A DNA stretch of 64,000 nucleotides from Agrobacterium vitis (GTDB lineage: Bacteria > Pseudomonadota > Alphaproteobacteria > Rhizobiales > Rhizobiaceae), in assembly GCF_014926405.1 (NCBI RefSeq), contig NZ_JACXXJ020000005.1:2485001-2549000 (forward strand). The letters are read 5' to 3'. The notes beneath the pieces were generated by a model that had not been told where the DNA came from, did not search any database, and saw only the letters and a program-made list of their open reading frames with translations. Positions within the stretch are counted from its first letter, which is position 1. Every line of letters begins with the position of its first letter. Positions 43,625 to 52,600 of this stretch are shown in pieces. A program made the position numbers and the translations under genes.

Positions 43625-43701
43625 TGGTACGGTTGGGGGGTCTCGAACCTCCGACCTCAGGTGCCACAAACCTGCGCTCTAACCAACTGAGCTACAACCG
43701 C
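43625..43701 (-). tRNA. tRNA-His (anticodon GTG), alphaproteobacterial type
   Basis: The 77 bases fold as a cloverleaf: acceptor GCGGTTG with CAACCGT, D stem GCTC/GAGC, anticodon stem CAGGT/ACCTG with loop TTGTGGC (GTG reads CAY), T-stem GGAGG/CCCCC with loop TTCGAGA, discriminator A73 and encoded CCA. Position -1 is T, so the canonical G-1 is not encoded. The 1-72 pair is G-U, as described for a group of alphaproteobacterial tRNA-His. The T stem holds an A-C mismatch at 51-63. Confidence 0.95.
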
Positions 43702-43810
43702 ACATCAAGCGCTAGCGCTTTCGAGGGGTCACATACGGGGCGTGGGAGAATTTTTCAAGCCCCTTTTTGCGCTTCCCCATTTATTTACAGATCACTGGCC
43801 GCGACGGCAA

Positions 43811-43836
43811 TAAAAAGGGCCGGACGAACCGACCCT
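43811..43836 (-). terminator. Rho-independent terminator after phasin gene
   Basis: GGGCCGG (43817-43823) pairs with CCGACCC (43829-43835) including a G-T pair, followed on the minus strand by T-rich sequence (plus-strand TAAAAA 43811-43816). It lies about 30 bp past the phasin stop. Confidence 0.75.
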
Positions 43837-43866
43837 CTCATCTTCATCAATATGTGACCGGAAAGA

Positions 43867-44316
43867 TCAGGAGACCTTGAAGCTGGACATTGCCTTTTCA
43901 GCGGCTTCCTTGCCGGGCTTTGCCACGGTTTCGGCAACCTTCTTGACGGTTTCCTGCATGGCCTTGGCCTGCTCGACGGTGACTTCAGCCTGCTTGCGGA
44001 TGAAGGCGGTCTGCAATTCGACCAGCTCAGCAACAGACTTGACGCCCATCAGGGCTTCCATGTGCGACAGGGACAGCTCGGCATTGGTGCGCAGGGCGTC
44101 GATTGCCTTGAGGCCAAGTTCCATGCTGCCGCTCTGGGCGCTCTGCAAGGTGGCTTCAACCGTCTTGGTGGCGTCTTCGGCAGCGGTCTTCATCTTGGCA
44201 TAGGCTTCCTTGGACTGAGCAGCGCCCTTCTCGGTGAAGTCGCGCAGGCTGTCGGAAATCTTTGCAGGGTCGAAGGCAGCAGCAGAGAAAGGGGTGGATT
44301 TCGAATTGGTAGCCAT
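43867..44316 (-). CDS. Phasin family protein
   Basis: The 149-residue protein is helical and Ala/Glu/Lys-rich with a phasin_2 pattern (LELGLKAIDALRTNAE-like core, then LMGVKSVAELVELQTAFIRK). Phasins coat polyhydroxybutyrate granules and control their size. No signal peptide or membrane helix is seen, as expected. A near-perfect 17-bp palindrome lies about 70-110 bases upstream of the start and a terminator follows, so it is probably a single-gene unit. Confidence 0.88.
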   Translation of the reverse strand: MATNSKSTPFSAAAFDPAKISDSLRDFTEKGAAQSKEAYAKMKTAAEDATKTVEATLQSAQSGSMELGLKAIDALRTNAELSLSHMEALMGVKSVAELVELQTAFIRKQAEVTVEQAKAMQETVKKVAETVAKPGKEAAEKAMSSFKVS

Positions 44317-44384
44317 GATGGAACTCCTTGGAAGGGGCCGATCATTGCAGCCCGGTGTTTTTCGATAAAGGCCATATAACAGCG

Positions 44385-44425
44385 TTTATTGTGCATTGCA
44401 ATATTATGTTGCGATGCACAATAAA
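44385..44425. promoter_or_regulatory. Long near-perfect palindrome upstream of phasin gene
   Basis: Arms TTTATTGTGCATTGCAA (44385-44401) and TTGCGATGCACAATAAA (44409-44425) match in 16 of 17 positions around the spacer TATTATG. Each arm contains TGC-N3-GCA-like half sites, reminiscent of sites for PHB-responsive PhaR/PhbF regulators. Binding is inferred, not shown. Confidence 0.6.
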
Positions 44426-44550
44426 ATAATTGTCGAGATTAACCCTGTTTAGCGATAGAGGCGCTCTTCGCTGGACCCGGAGGGGGTGCGAAGTTATTAA
44501 AAATCTGTTAATTCAGAACAGTGCCGGCGAAAAAGCTCGACAGGTTGACC

Positions 44551-47500
44551 ATGCCCGCTATCCAATACCCTTTCATTGATATCGCCGTGCACAGCGCGGT
44601 CAGGGCCAGGTTTGCGCGTGGAGATGCACTTGCGCTGTTTTCACTGGATCTGGAGCGGGTGCTTTGGGCCAATGGCGCCGGAGCAGGTTTCTTCGGAACG
44701 GCTTCTGTTTACGATTTCCTCGACCAGGGGCCACCGCGCCAGGATGTCACCTTCCGGCAGATCGCCGCCATGGCCCGGCAGTTGAAGACGACGGGCGAAG
44801 CGCGCCGGCTGGTGGTGAGGGCCGGTTCGGGCTTTCGCCTTGTGCCTGTTGAAGCGCAGCTGGAACGGCTGGAGATCCGCCCCGGCGAAGTGGTTATCCT
44901 GTTTTCCATGCCGGTCAGCTACCGGGACGCCTCGGCCCGCAGCGAAGCGCTGCTGCGCGGCTTTGACGACCCCGATACCCACATGGCTCTTCTGGACAGC
45001 AAGGGCGCGGTGATCCGTGCATCCGGCAATTTCGACCGTCTCGGCATTACCCCACGCACCATTGAAACCATCGTGCAGATGGCGCAAGTCCAGCCCGGCG
45101 GCCTGATGAAGCGGCCGATCCCGACCGCGCGCGGCAACCTGCCAGCAGCGCTGGGCAAGATTGCCGACGACCCTGCAATGTTCCTGCTGTTTGCAGTGGA
45201 AACCCTGTTGGGAACGCTGGATACTTCGGATGGATTTACTGAGGAGCAGCCCACCCCGGCTTCCGTAACGGCTCCACAGGTCCACGAACCGCAGGTTTCG
45301 ATAGAACCAGCCGTGGCCGCTGCTGAGTCTCCCCCGTCTGAGACTTTTCCAGCCGCGGATACAATCGCTGTTGAGGTTGAAGAGGCCGAGCACGAGGAAG
45401 CCAAGTCCGAGGAAACAACGCCCACAGAGACTTTCGAGGATGTGGTCGAAGCCCTGGGCAGCATCCACGAGTTGGAACCTGAGCCGGAAGACCTGTCCCA
45501 AGCGGATGCGCTGAGCCCGCAGCCGGACGATCATGCCATTGGCGAGCCCGTGTCTGAAGAGGAGCCCTTCCCTGAAGACGAGGACTTGCCTGAAGAACTG
45601 TCCGTTCCCGAGGAAAGCCCCGCTGACACGGAACAGCCTGACACGTCCGACGCGACATTGACCGAGGATCATCAAGCCAGCGCGGATCTGCCAGATTCGG
45701 ATCTACATGCCGATGTCGAACAGGATGAGATCGAAGCCGAGGACGATACCCGCCTAGAGGAGCCCGCAGAACCGGAGGCCATCGCCGCCGCAGCTGACCC
45801 CGCTGATCAGTCTGAGGAGAGCGAAGCCGAGACCAGCACATCCTCCTCGGACGCTTTTGAGCAGGACGAAGAGGGCGAGACGGACTCCGCGCCGCATTCC
45901 GAGGAAGAAACGCCCGAATTGCCGGAAACCGCTAGCGGACAGGATAACACCCAGGAGGATTTCGCCTTCTCACCGACCATGCGGGCGGCACGGTTCGTCT
46001 GGAAGGTCGATGCACTCGGCTGTTTCAGCGATGTCTCGCCGGAATTTGCCAAGGCGGTCGGCCCGCGGTCGGCGGCCATCGAAGGCCAGACCTTTGCCGA
46101 TCTTGCTGCCCTGTTCAATCTCGATCCCGATGGCAAGATCGTCGAATTGCTGAAAAAGCGCGATACCTGGTCCGGCAAAACGATCTACTGGCCGATTGAA
46201 GGCACCAGCTTGAAAGTGCCGGTCGATCTGGCAGCCTTGCCGACCTATACCCGCAATCGCGATTTTGATGGCTTCCGGGGCTTTGGCGTCGTTCGGCTGG
46301 CCGATTGCATCGAAGATACCGACAAGGTGGGACTGACCTTAAGCGCCCCACACGATCAGACCGGCACGACCGAGCAAGCGGCGCAAGCCGATCCTCAGGA
46401 AAACATGCGTGACGATGCCTCGGCCGCTCCGGCAGAGGTCGAAAAGGCTGATACCATCCCTGCGCCAGAACGGGTGGAAGAACAGGTGCCGGAACGGGAA
46501 GAGGTGCCGGCCTTGGTCATCAGCGCTCCAGCCCCCCTTCCTCAGGCGGAAAACATCGTTCAACTCAAGCCTCGCCATTTCGGCCGCGAAGGCTTGAGCC
46601 CCGCCGAACATGCGACCTTTCAGGAAATTGCCCGCAGATTGGACGCACTCGGCGCAAAATCCGCTGACGGCAGCCGCGATCTATCGTCCAAGAAGGGGCA
46701 TACCGACACGGGGCGTGACGACAAAGCCACTGTCGAAGACCAAAACCCATCGCCTGTTGCCGCAGCAGATGCCGAAACGCAGACGCCGGATGCCAACGCC
46801 GACCATGCGACACCCGAAGCAACGGATACAACAGTGCCTTCGCCACGTGCCGAGCGCGACAGCCTGCCTGAGAATGACAATACAAAACCAGATCCAGACA
46901 CCGATCTATCGGCATCGCAGGCCAGTGAAGAGGTCAATGCAGAGGCCAATGCGGAGGTAAGCGACGAGTCAACAAGCGCCGAAGATGGCGACCAGCCGGC
47001 TGACGTCGTTTCTGAACAGGAAGGAGACGAGCTGGATGAGACCGTCGTCGATTTCCCTGCTCCCTCTGCTGGTGATGAGGTTTTCGCCAATACAAACGAT
47101 GACGCAGAGGATGGAAAAAACGCTGCGGACGAGATGATCCTGCCGGTCGCATCCGTGCCTGGCGCTCTCCTGCCACGTCCGCCACGCGATGTGGTGTTTT
47201 CGCCTGATGTGCTGGACATGCTGCCCGTGGCATTGCTTGCTCATCGCGGTGATACCCTGATCCATGCCAATCCGGAATTTCTGGCGCTGACCGGTTACGC
47301 CGATCTCGACGCATTGGCTCAGTCCGGTGGGCTGGACGCGCTTTTACAGCGCGACGACAGGGTGCAAGGCGACAATCCGCAAGACGATCAGCCTGGGCCG
47401 GACGACGCGCGCCGGGATGGCAGGCTCGTCGTGGTCAGGGCCGATAATGCGTTGGTGCCGGTCTCGGCACGGCTGCAATCGATCCGCTGGGAAGAGGCAA

Positions 47501-48777
47501 GCGCCTTGCTGCTGGCGCTGGTGCCGCAGGCTCCGGCAAAGCCTGTCGAGGGGGCTATTGCGGACCATACGCCTCGTCCGGTAGCCGATGCGGGTGACAG
47601 CTCACAGCCTGGATTGGACCATCCGACCCGGCTTGACGCGGTGGAGCATACCGGTCTGCGCATCGAGGTGGAGGAACTGCGCTCCATCCTGGAAACGGCA
47701 ACCGACGGCGTGGTGACCATTAGCACCGACGGCGAAATCCGCTCGGTAAACGGTGCAGCCAGCGCACTGTTCAACTATGACGAAGACGATATTCGCGGTA
47801 AGCCGTTCGTGACGCTGTTTGCCCATGAGAGCCAGCGGGCGATCCTCGATTATCTCGGCGGGCTGACCGGCCATGGCGTTGCCAGCGTGCTCAACGACGG
47901 ACGCGAAGTGATCGGCCGGGAATCCTCCGGCGGCTTCATTCCGCTGTTCATGACTATTGGTCGCCTCTCCTCCTCCAACGGCTTTTGCGCTGTTATCCGC
48001 GACATCACCCAATGGAAGCGCACCGAAGAGGAATTGCGCAGCGCCAAACGCGCCGCAGAAACCGCCAATGCCCATAAGACAGACTTCCTGGCACGGGTCA
48101 GCCATGAAATCCGCACGCCGCTGAATGCCATTATCGGCTTTGCCGATATCATGGCGGATGAGCGCTTCGGGCCGATTGGCCATGGGCGCTACGCCGAATA
48201 TGCCGCCGATATCGGCCGTTCCGGCCGGCATGTGCTGGATATCGTCAACGATCTCCTGGATATTTCCAAGATCGAGGCGGGCGAAATGGATCTCGACTTC
48301 ATCGCGGTTGGCTTGAACGAGACGGTGTCGGAAGCCGTCGCCATCGTCCAGCCGCAGGCAAACGGCCAGCGGGTGATCATCCGCACGGCGCTGTCTCAAT
48401 CGGTGCCGAATGTCGTGGCTGACATGCGGTCGATCAAGCAGATCGTCCTCAACATCCTGTCGAACGCCATCCGGTTCACGCCTTCAGGTGGGCAGATCAT
48501 CGTTTCCACCAATTACGAGCCGAATGGCAGCGTAACCCTACGCATCCGCGATACCGGGATCGGCATGACGCGGGCGGAACTGGAACAGGCGATGAAGCCG
48601 TTCCGGCAAGTGTCCCCCGGCGGCGCCCGGTTGCGCGGCGACGGCACCGGTCTTGGATTGCCGCTGACCAAGGCCATGGTGGATGCCAATCGCGCCAGCT
48701 TTGCCATTCAATCGACACCGAACGAGGGAACGCTGGTGGAAATCACCTTCCCATCGCCAAGAGTTCTGGCGGGATGA
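44551..48777 (+). CDS. PdhS/DivJ-type PAS sensor histidine kinase, large
   Basis: The 1408-residue cytosolic-looking kinase has an N-terminal sensor-like domain (1-230), an acidic Glu/Asp/Pro linker (about 231-470), a PAS-like domain (about 475-590), a second acidic linker (about 604-868), a PAS (about 885-1000), a further PAS (about 1050-1160), a HisKA with His1185 in RVSHEIRTPLNAIIGFAD, and an HATPase with NILSNAIRFTPSGG. The C-terminus resembles the PdhS/DivJ/PleC group that controls DivK and CtrA in the alphaproteobacterial cell cycle. No receiver domain is attached, and no membrane helix is evident. The ATG at 44551 has AGG upstream; a GTG at 44521 is possible. A different kinase of the same group cannot be excluded. 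Confidence 0.85.
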   Translation: MPAIQYPFIDIAVHSAVRARFARGDALALFSLDLERVLWANGAGAGFFGTASVYDFLDQGPPRQDVTFRQIAAMARQLKTTGEARRLVVRAGSGFRLVPVEAQLERLEIRPGEVVILFSMPVSYRDASARSEALLRGFDDPDTHMALLDSKGAVIRASGNFDRLGITPRTIETIVQMAQVQPGGLMKRPIPTARGNLPAALGKIADDPAMFLLFAVETLLGTLDTSDGFTEEQPTPASVTAPQVHEPQVSIEPAVAAAESPPSETFPAADTIAVEVEEAEHEEAKSEETTPTETFEDVVEALGSIHELEPEPEDLSQADALSPQPDDHAIGEPVSEEEPFPEDEDLPEELSVPEESPADTEQPDTSDATLTEDHQASADLPDSDLHADVEQDEIEAEDDTRLEEPAEPEAIAAAADPADQSEESEAETSTSSSDAFEQDEEGETDSAPHSEEETPELPETASGQDNTQEDFAFSPTMRAARFVWKVDALGCFSDVSPEFAKAVGPRSAAIEGQTFADLAALFNLDPDGKIVELLKKRDTWSGKTIYWPIEGTSLKVPVDLAALPTYTRNRDFDGFRGFGVVRLADCIEDTDKVGLTLSAPHDQTGTTEQAAQADPQENMRDDASAAPAEVEKADTIPAPERVEEQVPEREEVPALVISAPAPLPQAENIVQLKPRHFGREGLSPAEHATFQEIARRLDALGAKSADGSRDLSSKKGHTDTGRDDKATVEDQNPSPVAAADAETQTPDANADHATPEATDTTVPSPRAERDSLPENDNTKPDPDTDLSASQASEEVNAEANAEVSDESTSAEDGDQPADVVSEQEGDELDETVVDFPAPSAGDEVFANTNDDAEDGKNAADEMILPVASVPGALLPRPPRDVVFSPDVLDMLPVALLAHRGDTLIHANPEFLALTGYADLDALAQSGGLDALLQRDDRVQGDNPQDDQPGPDDARRDGRLVVVRADNALVPVSARLQSIRWEEASALLLALVPQAPAKPVEGAIADHTPRPVADAGDSSQPGLDHPTRLDAVEHTGLRIEVEELRSILETATDGVVTISTDGEIRSVNGAASALFNYDEDDIRGKPFVTLFAHESQRAILDYLGGLTGHGVASVLNDGREVIGRESSGGFIPLFMTIGRLSSSNGFCAVIRDITQWKRTEEELRSAKRAAETANAHKTDFLARVSHEIRTPLNAIIGFADIMADERFGPIGHGRYAEYAADIGRSGRHVLDIVNDLLDISKIEAGEMDLDFIAVGLNETVSEAVAIVQPQANGQRVIIRTALSQSVPNVVADMRSIKQIVLNILSNAIRFTPSGGQIIVSTNYEPNGSVTLRIRDTGIGMTRAELEQAMKPFRQVSPGGARLRGDGTGLGLPLTKAMVDANRASFAIQSTPNEGTLVEITFPSPRVLAG

Positions 48778-48935
48778 TCGGCAAGGCATTCCCAGTCCGG
48801 ACATTTCCTATCCTGCGTAGCCTCCCCATGATTGCCACTCGATGATTGGCCAAGGAAATTGCCAGGCAAAGACCTTTGCTGTATCGGAACGGCGGCAGTG
48901 GACTTATTCTTCGCACCGGATGTGAAAGGCCTGAT

Positions 48936-50831
48936 GTGACGCTCGGTTCAAAACGGAAATGGTCAGGGCCTGGGCGTTGGCGCGGTCCCCGGCTGGCCCG
49001 CACAGCGATTGCCGTCATCGCGGTTGCACTTTGCGTTTTTGTCGCATCCCGGCTGGCGGCACCCTATATCGTGTCCAGCAGCCTGGTGCGGGGCAGCATC
49101 GAAAAAGCCATCAGCCGCTGGAGCGGCCATGACGTAGAGATCGCAGGAACGCCCAGCCTGCAATTCTGGCCAGAGCCGCGCATTACCCTGCCCGATGTTA
49201 CCATTACCGACCGAGATCCCGCTCAATCTGGTGGGACGGCTGGCAAGGCCAAGCGCGTTCTTGCCCATATCGACGTGCTGTCGGCTTCGTTCGGACTGGT
49301 CCATGCAGCCATGGGCAATCCGGTCTTTGACGATTTCCATCTCAGCCGGCCCCACATCTACATGCGGCGCAACACGCAAGGTCATCTCGATTGGGCGGGG
49401 CAAGGCCTGCTCTCCGATGCCATTTCTCATGTCCAGGAGAGCATCAAGGGCGGACAAAGCTTGGACAAGGCCTATGATGCCCGGATCGGATCGATCACCA
49501 TTGAAAACGGCCGGATCGACATCGAGGATCAACCGTTACAGCGCCGGGTGGTGATCGACAGCATCTTTTCCCATCTGTTCTGGCCAGTGATGTCGGCACC
49601 CGCGATCGGCAATGCCAATATGATCATCGGCGGTGTTGCCACCCAGCTGGATTTTGCCTCCACCCAGCCCTTGATCCTGCTGGGCGGCGGGGTTGGCCAG
49701 GCGGAGTTTTCCCTGACCGCGCCCACCCTCAAGGGACATTTCAGTGGCACGACCGGGCTTGCGCCCGCCCGTTTTGCCTCCGGCCAGCTCAGCTTAACGA
49801 TTTCCAACGTGCCGGGGCTTCTGGCTTGGACAGGCGCGACGCTACCGGGCACGGAAGCGCTGCACACAGTCTCTGTCAACGCCACGGTGACGGCGGAGAC
49901 CGACAAGGTGAGGCTGGACAGCTTGTCCTTTACGGCCAACGATACCAGTGCAACCGGACTGATGGAAATGGCCCAGGCGAAAAGCGGCAAGCCGAAGTTG
50001 AGTGGCACACTGGCCTTTGAGCAGATGGATATTCCGACCTTTCTTGGTGCCTTCTCGCTCTCGGCGCCCGACACCAGTCATAATAACGGGAAAAGTGGAC
50101 TGCTGGACTGGCTGGAATTCGACCTTACGCTTTCGGCCCGCAAGGCGACCTATGCGCCCTTCACACTCACCGATATGGGTGCCAGCATTCTGGCGACCGA
50201 TGGCACCGTCGTGTTCGACATTGCCGATAGCACGCTGGCCGATGGAACATTGATTGCCCATCTCGAAGGTCGCAATGGCGGCTTTGACGAAGGCGGCCAT
50301 CTCGATTTGTCGCTGACCAATGCAGATCTTTCCGATATCGAGGGCAAACTGGCGCTGAATGGCCCCCTGCCGCTGGGCCCCGGCTCCCTGACAGTATCAG
50401 CCGCGACCAGTCGGGCGCTGTGGGAAACCCGCGCGGCAGATATTACCGGCACATTGGACCTCAGCGCCGGACCGGGCCGAATCACCGGCGTCAACCCGGA
50501 GGGCATTCGGCGCAAGGCGGCGGAACAGAAGTTTTTCCGATTGCAGGATGCTGGCACGGGTGAATTGCCATTTGACAGTCTGACTGTCTCAGCAACGCTT
50601 GATGATGGCAGTATCAATATTGGCAAGGGTGATCTGCTGGGCAGTGTGCAGTCCTCCTCTTTCTCCGGTGTCATTCCCTATAATTTCAAGGGATTGGCCC
50701 TCTCGACGGAAGTCCGCCCCGGCACTGCTTATGCCAGCAGCGCCAATGATGCCGCAGGCAATTTTGCACCGCTGCGGATGTTTATCGGCGGTTCCTGGCC
50801 GGATCTGATCCTGTCGCCAGCCCGACCTTGA
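48936..50831 (+). CDS. AsmA family protein
   Basis: The protein is about 631 residues, with an N-terminal membrane segment (about 22-42) followed by LVRGSIEKAISRWSGHDVEI and TPSLQFWPEPRITLPDVTI, the classic AsmA N-terminal blocks, and a large beta-rich body. AsmA-like proteins span the periplasm and are thought to move phospholipid between membranes. GTG at 48936 is preferred, with AAAGG 6 bases upstream; the frame extends to a TTG at 48846. It lies about 160 bp after the kinase gene in the same direction. Confidence 0.82.
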   Translation: MTLGSKRKWSGPGRWRGPRLARTAIAVIAVALCVFVASRLAAPYIVSSSLVRGSIEKAISRWSGHDVEIAGTPSLQFWPEPRITLPDVTITDRDPAQSGGTAGKAKRVLAHIDVLSASFGLVHAAMGNPVFDDFHLSRPHIYMRRNTQGHLDWAGQGLLSDAISHVQESIKGGQSLDKAYDARIGSITIENGRIDIEDQPLQRRVVIDSIFSHLFWPVMSAPAIGNANMIIGGVATQLDFASTQPLILLGGGVGQAEFSLTAPTLKGHFSGTTGLAPARFASGQLSLTISNVPGLLAWTGATLPGTEALHTVSVNATVTAETDKVRLDSLSFTANDTSATGLMEMAQAKSGKPKLSGTLAFEQMDIPTFLGAFSLSAPDTSHNNGKSGLLDWLEFDLTLSARKATYAPFTLTDMGASILATDGTVVFDIADSTLADGTLIAHLEGRNGGFDEGGHLDLSLTNADLSDIEGKLALNGPLPLGPGSLTVSAATSRALWETRAADITGTLDLSAGPGRITGVNPEGIRRKAAEQKFFRLQDAGTGELPFDSLTVSATLDDGSINIGKGDLLGSVQSSSFSGVIPYNFKGLALSTEVRPGTAYASSANDAAGNFAPLRMFIGGSWPDLILSPARP

Positions 50832-50841
50832 TCGTTCGCAT

Positions 50842-51657
50842 TCACCGTCCGGCAGCGGCAATATGCTCATCGCGCTGACGCTGCAATTCACGCCGCTTGG
50901 TGCCGATGGAGGCAATGATGACGCCGAGTGTGACGACGGCAATCAATATGGTGCAGACCGCGTTGATTTCCGGGGTCACACCCAAACGCACCTGCGAATA
51001 GATCTTGATCGGCAGGGTGGTCGCGCCGGGCCCGGTGGTGAAGCTGGCAATCACCAGATCGTCGAGCGACAGGGTAAAGGCCAACATCCAACCGGAAACC
51101 ACCGCCGGCAGGATCAGCGGCAAGGTGATGCGGAAAAAGGTTTTGACCGGCGGGCAGCCCAGATCGAGCGCCGCCTCTTCCAGGCTGCGATCAAACGTCA
51201 CCAGCCGCGATTGCACGACGATGGCCACATAGCACATGGTGAAGCTGGTATGGGCCAGCGTAATGGTCATCAAGCCGCGATCGACATTCAGCGCAACGAA
51301 CAGCAAAAGCAGCGACAGGCCGGTGATGACATCGGGCATGACCAGCGGCGCATAGACCATGCCGGAAAACAGCATACGGCCACGAAACCGCCCGAACCGC
51401 ACCAGCGCCAGCGCCGCCATGGTGCCGAGCACCGTGCCGAGGCTGGCTGAGATGAGGCCGACCCTGAGCGTGACCCAGGCAGCATCCATCAGGCTGTCGT
51501 TCTGCCAGATCTCCTGGTACCAGCGCAGGGAGAACCCGCCCCAGACCGTCACCAGCTTCGACGCATTGAACGAGAAGATCACCAGGATCAGGATCGGCAC
51601 ATAGAGAAAAGCGAAACCGAAAGTGAGAAAAACAGGATCGAAACGGCCAGATTTCAT
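50842..51657 (-). CDS. potI: Polyamine ABC transporter permease PotI
   Basis: The protein of about 271 residues has six membrane helices. The EAA loop is EEAALDLGCPPVKTFFRITLPLILPAVVSGW, shown here in pieces as EEAALDLGCPP and ITLPLILPAVVSGW, which contacts the ATPase. SFTTGPGATTLPIKIYSQVR is the PotI-typical C-terminal block. It forms the inner-membrane channel with PotH for putrescine or spermidine uptake. ATG 51657 is preferred over the GTG at 51660, with GAGGG upstream. It is the last gene of potFGHI. Confidence 0.92.
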   Translation of the reverse strand: MKSGRFDPVFLTFGFAFLYVPILILVIFSFNASKLVTVWGGFSLRWYQEIWQNDSLMDAAWVTLRVGLISASLGTVLGTMAALALVRFGRFRGRMLFSGMVYAPLVMPDVITGLSLLLLFVALNVDRGLMTITLAHTSFTMCYVAIVVQSRLVTFDRSLEEAALDLGCPPVKTFFRITLPLILPAVVSGWMLAFTLSLDDLVIASFTTGPGATTLPIKIYSQVRLGVTPEINAVCTILIAVVTLGVIIASIGTKRRELQRQRDEHIAAAGR

Positions 51658-51666
51658 CACGGTCCC

Positions 51667-52596
51667 TCACACTTTGCTTTGCTGGTTCTGGAAAATCATG
51701 ATCGGCACCACAAGCAGAAGCAGAAGCACGATGGCGACGGCGGAAGCCACTGGCCAGTCCCGATTGCCGAAAAACTCCGTCCACATGGTCTTGCCGATCA
51801 TCAACGTATCGGCACCCCCCAGCAGGTCGGGAATGACGAATTCCCCTGTGATCGGAATGAAGCAGATCATTGAACCGGCAATCACCCCCGGCAGGGACAG
51901 CGGAAAGGTAATCCGCCAGAAGGCCGTGATCGGCGGGCAACCGAGATCGCTTGCCGCTTCCAGCAGGCTGCCATCCATCTTCTCCAGAGCCGAATAGAGC
52001 GGCAGGACCATGAAGGGCAGGTAGGAATAGACGATGCCGATGAATACGGCGATATCGGTCTGGTAAATATGCACCTGCTGGTCTGGACCGTAGATATGCA
52101 AGCTTTGCAGCAGCAGCGTCAAAAGCCCTTCCGGCTTGAGGATGCCAATCCAGGCATAGACACGGATCAGGAAGGAGGTCCAAAACGGCAGGATGACCAT
52201 CATCACAAGGGTTGGGCGCAGTTCCGCCTTTGCCCGTGCCATGGCCAGCGCCATCGGGTAGCCGATCAACAGCAGCAGCAGGGTGGAGATCGCCGCAATC
52301 CTCAGCGACGACAGATAGGATTCGATATAGAGCGGATCTTCACCGAGGATCTGGAAATTTTCGAAATCCAGCTGCGACAGGAAATCGCCCAACTGTGCAA
52401 AGCCCTGGAAGACCGGCGTATAGGGCGGCATCGCGATGGCCGTATCCGACAGCGAGATCTTCACGATGATGAAGAACGGCGCCAGGAAGAATAAACCCAG
52501 CCATAGATAAGGGAGAACGACAATCAACCAGCGGGCGCGGCTTGCCTGGCGAAAGACCGGAGGAACGGCTTGTGGAAGGGTTGCGGGCTCGGCCAT
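51667..52596 (-). CDS. potH: Polyamine ABC transporter permease PotH
   Basis: The 309-residue protein has an N-terminal membrane helix (about 28-48), then the rest of six helices, with the EAA loop LLEAASDLGCPPITAFWRIT. The periplasmic region after TM1 is typical for PotH (about 60-95). It pairs with PotI in the channel. It follows potG by 4 bp and precedes potI by 9 bp, so the operon is tight. Confidence 0.92.
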   Translation of the reverse strand: MAEPATLPQAVPPVFRQASRARWLIVVLPYLWLGLFFLAPFFIIVKISLSDTAIAMPPYTPVFQGFAQLGDFLSQLDFENFQILGEDPLYIESYLSSLRIAAISTLLLLLIGYPMALAMARAKAELRPTLVMMVILPFWTSFLIRVYAWIGILKPEGLLTLLLQSLHIYGPDQQVHIYQTDIAVFIGIVYSYLPFMVLPLYSALEKMDGSLLEAASDLGCPPITAFWRITFPLSLPGVIAGSMICFIPITGEFVIPDLLGGADTLMIGKTMWTEFFGNRDWPVASAVAIVLLLLLVVPIMIFQNQQSKV

Positions 52597-52600
52597 GGCG

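Noticed and set aside
44641..45675. Open frame antisense to the PdhS-like kinase
   Set aside because: Lies opposite the low-complexity acidic linkers; composition is a mirror of these and no family was recognised.
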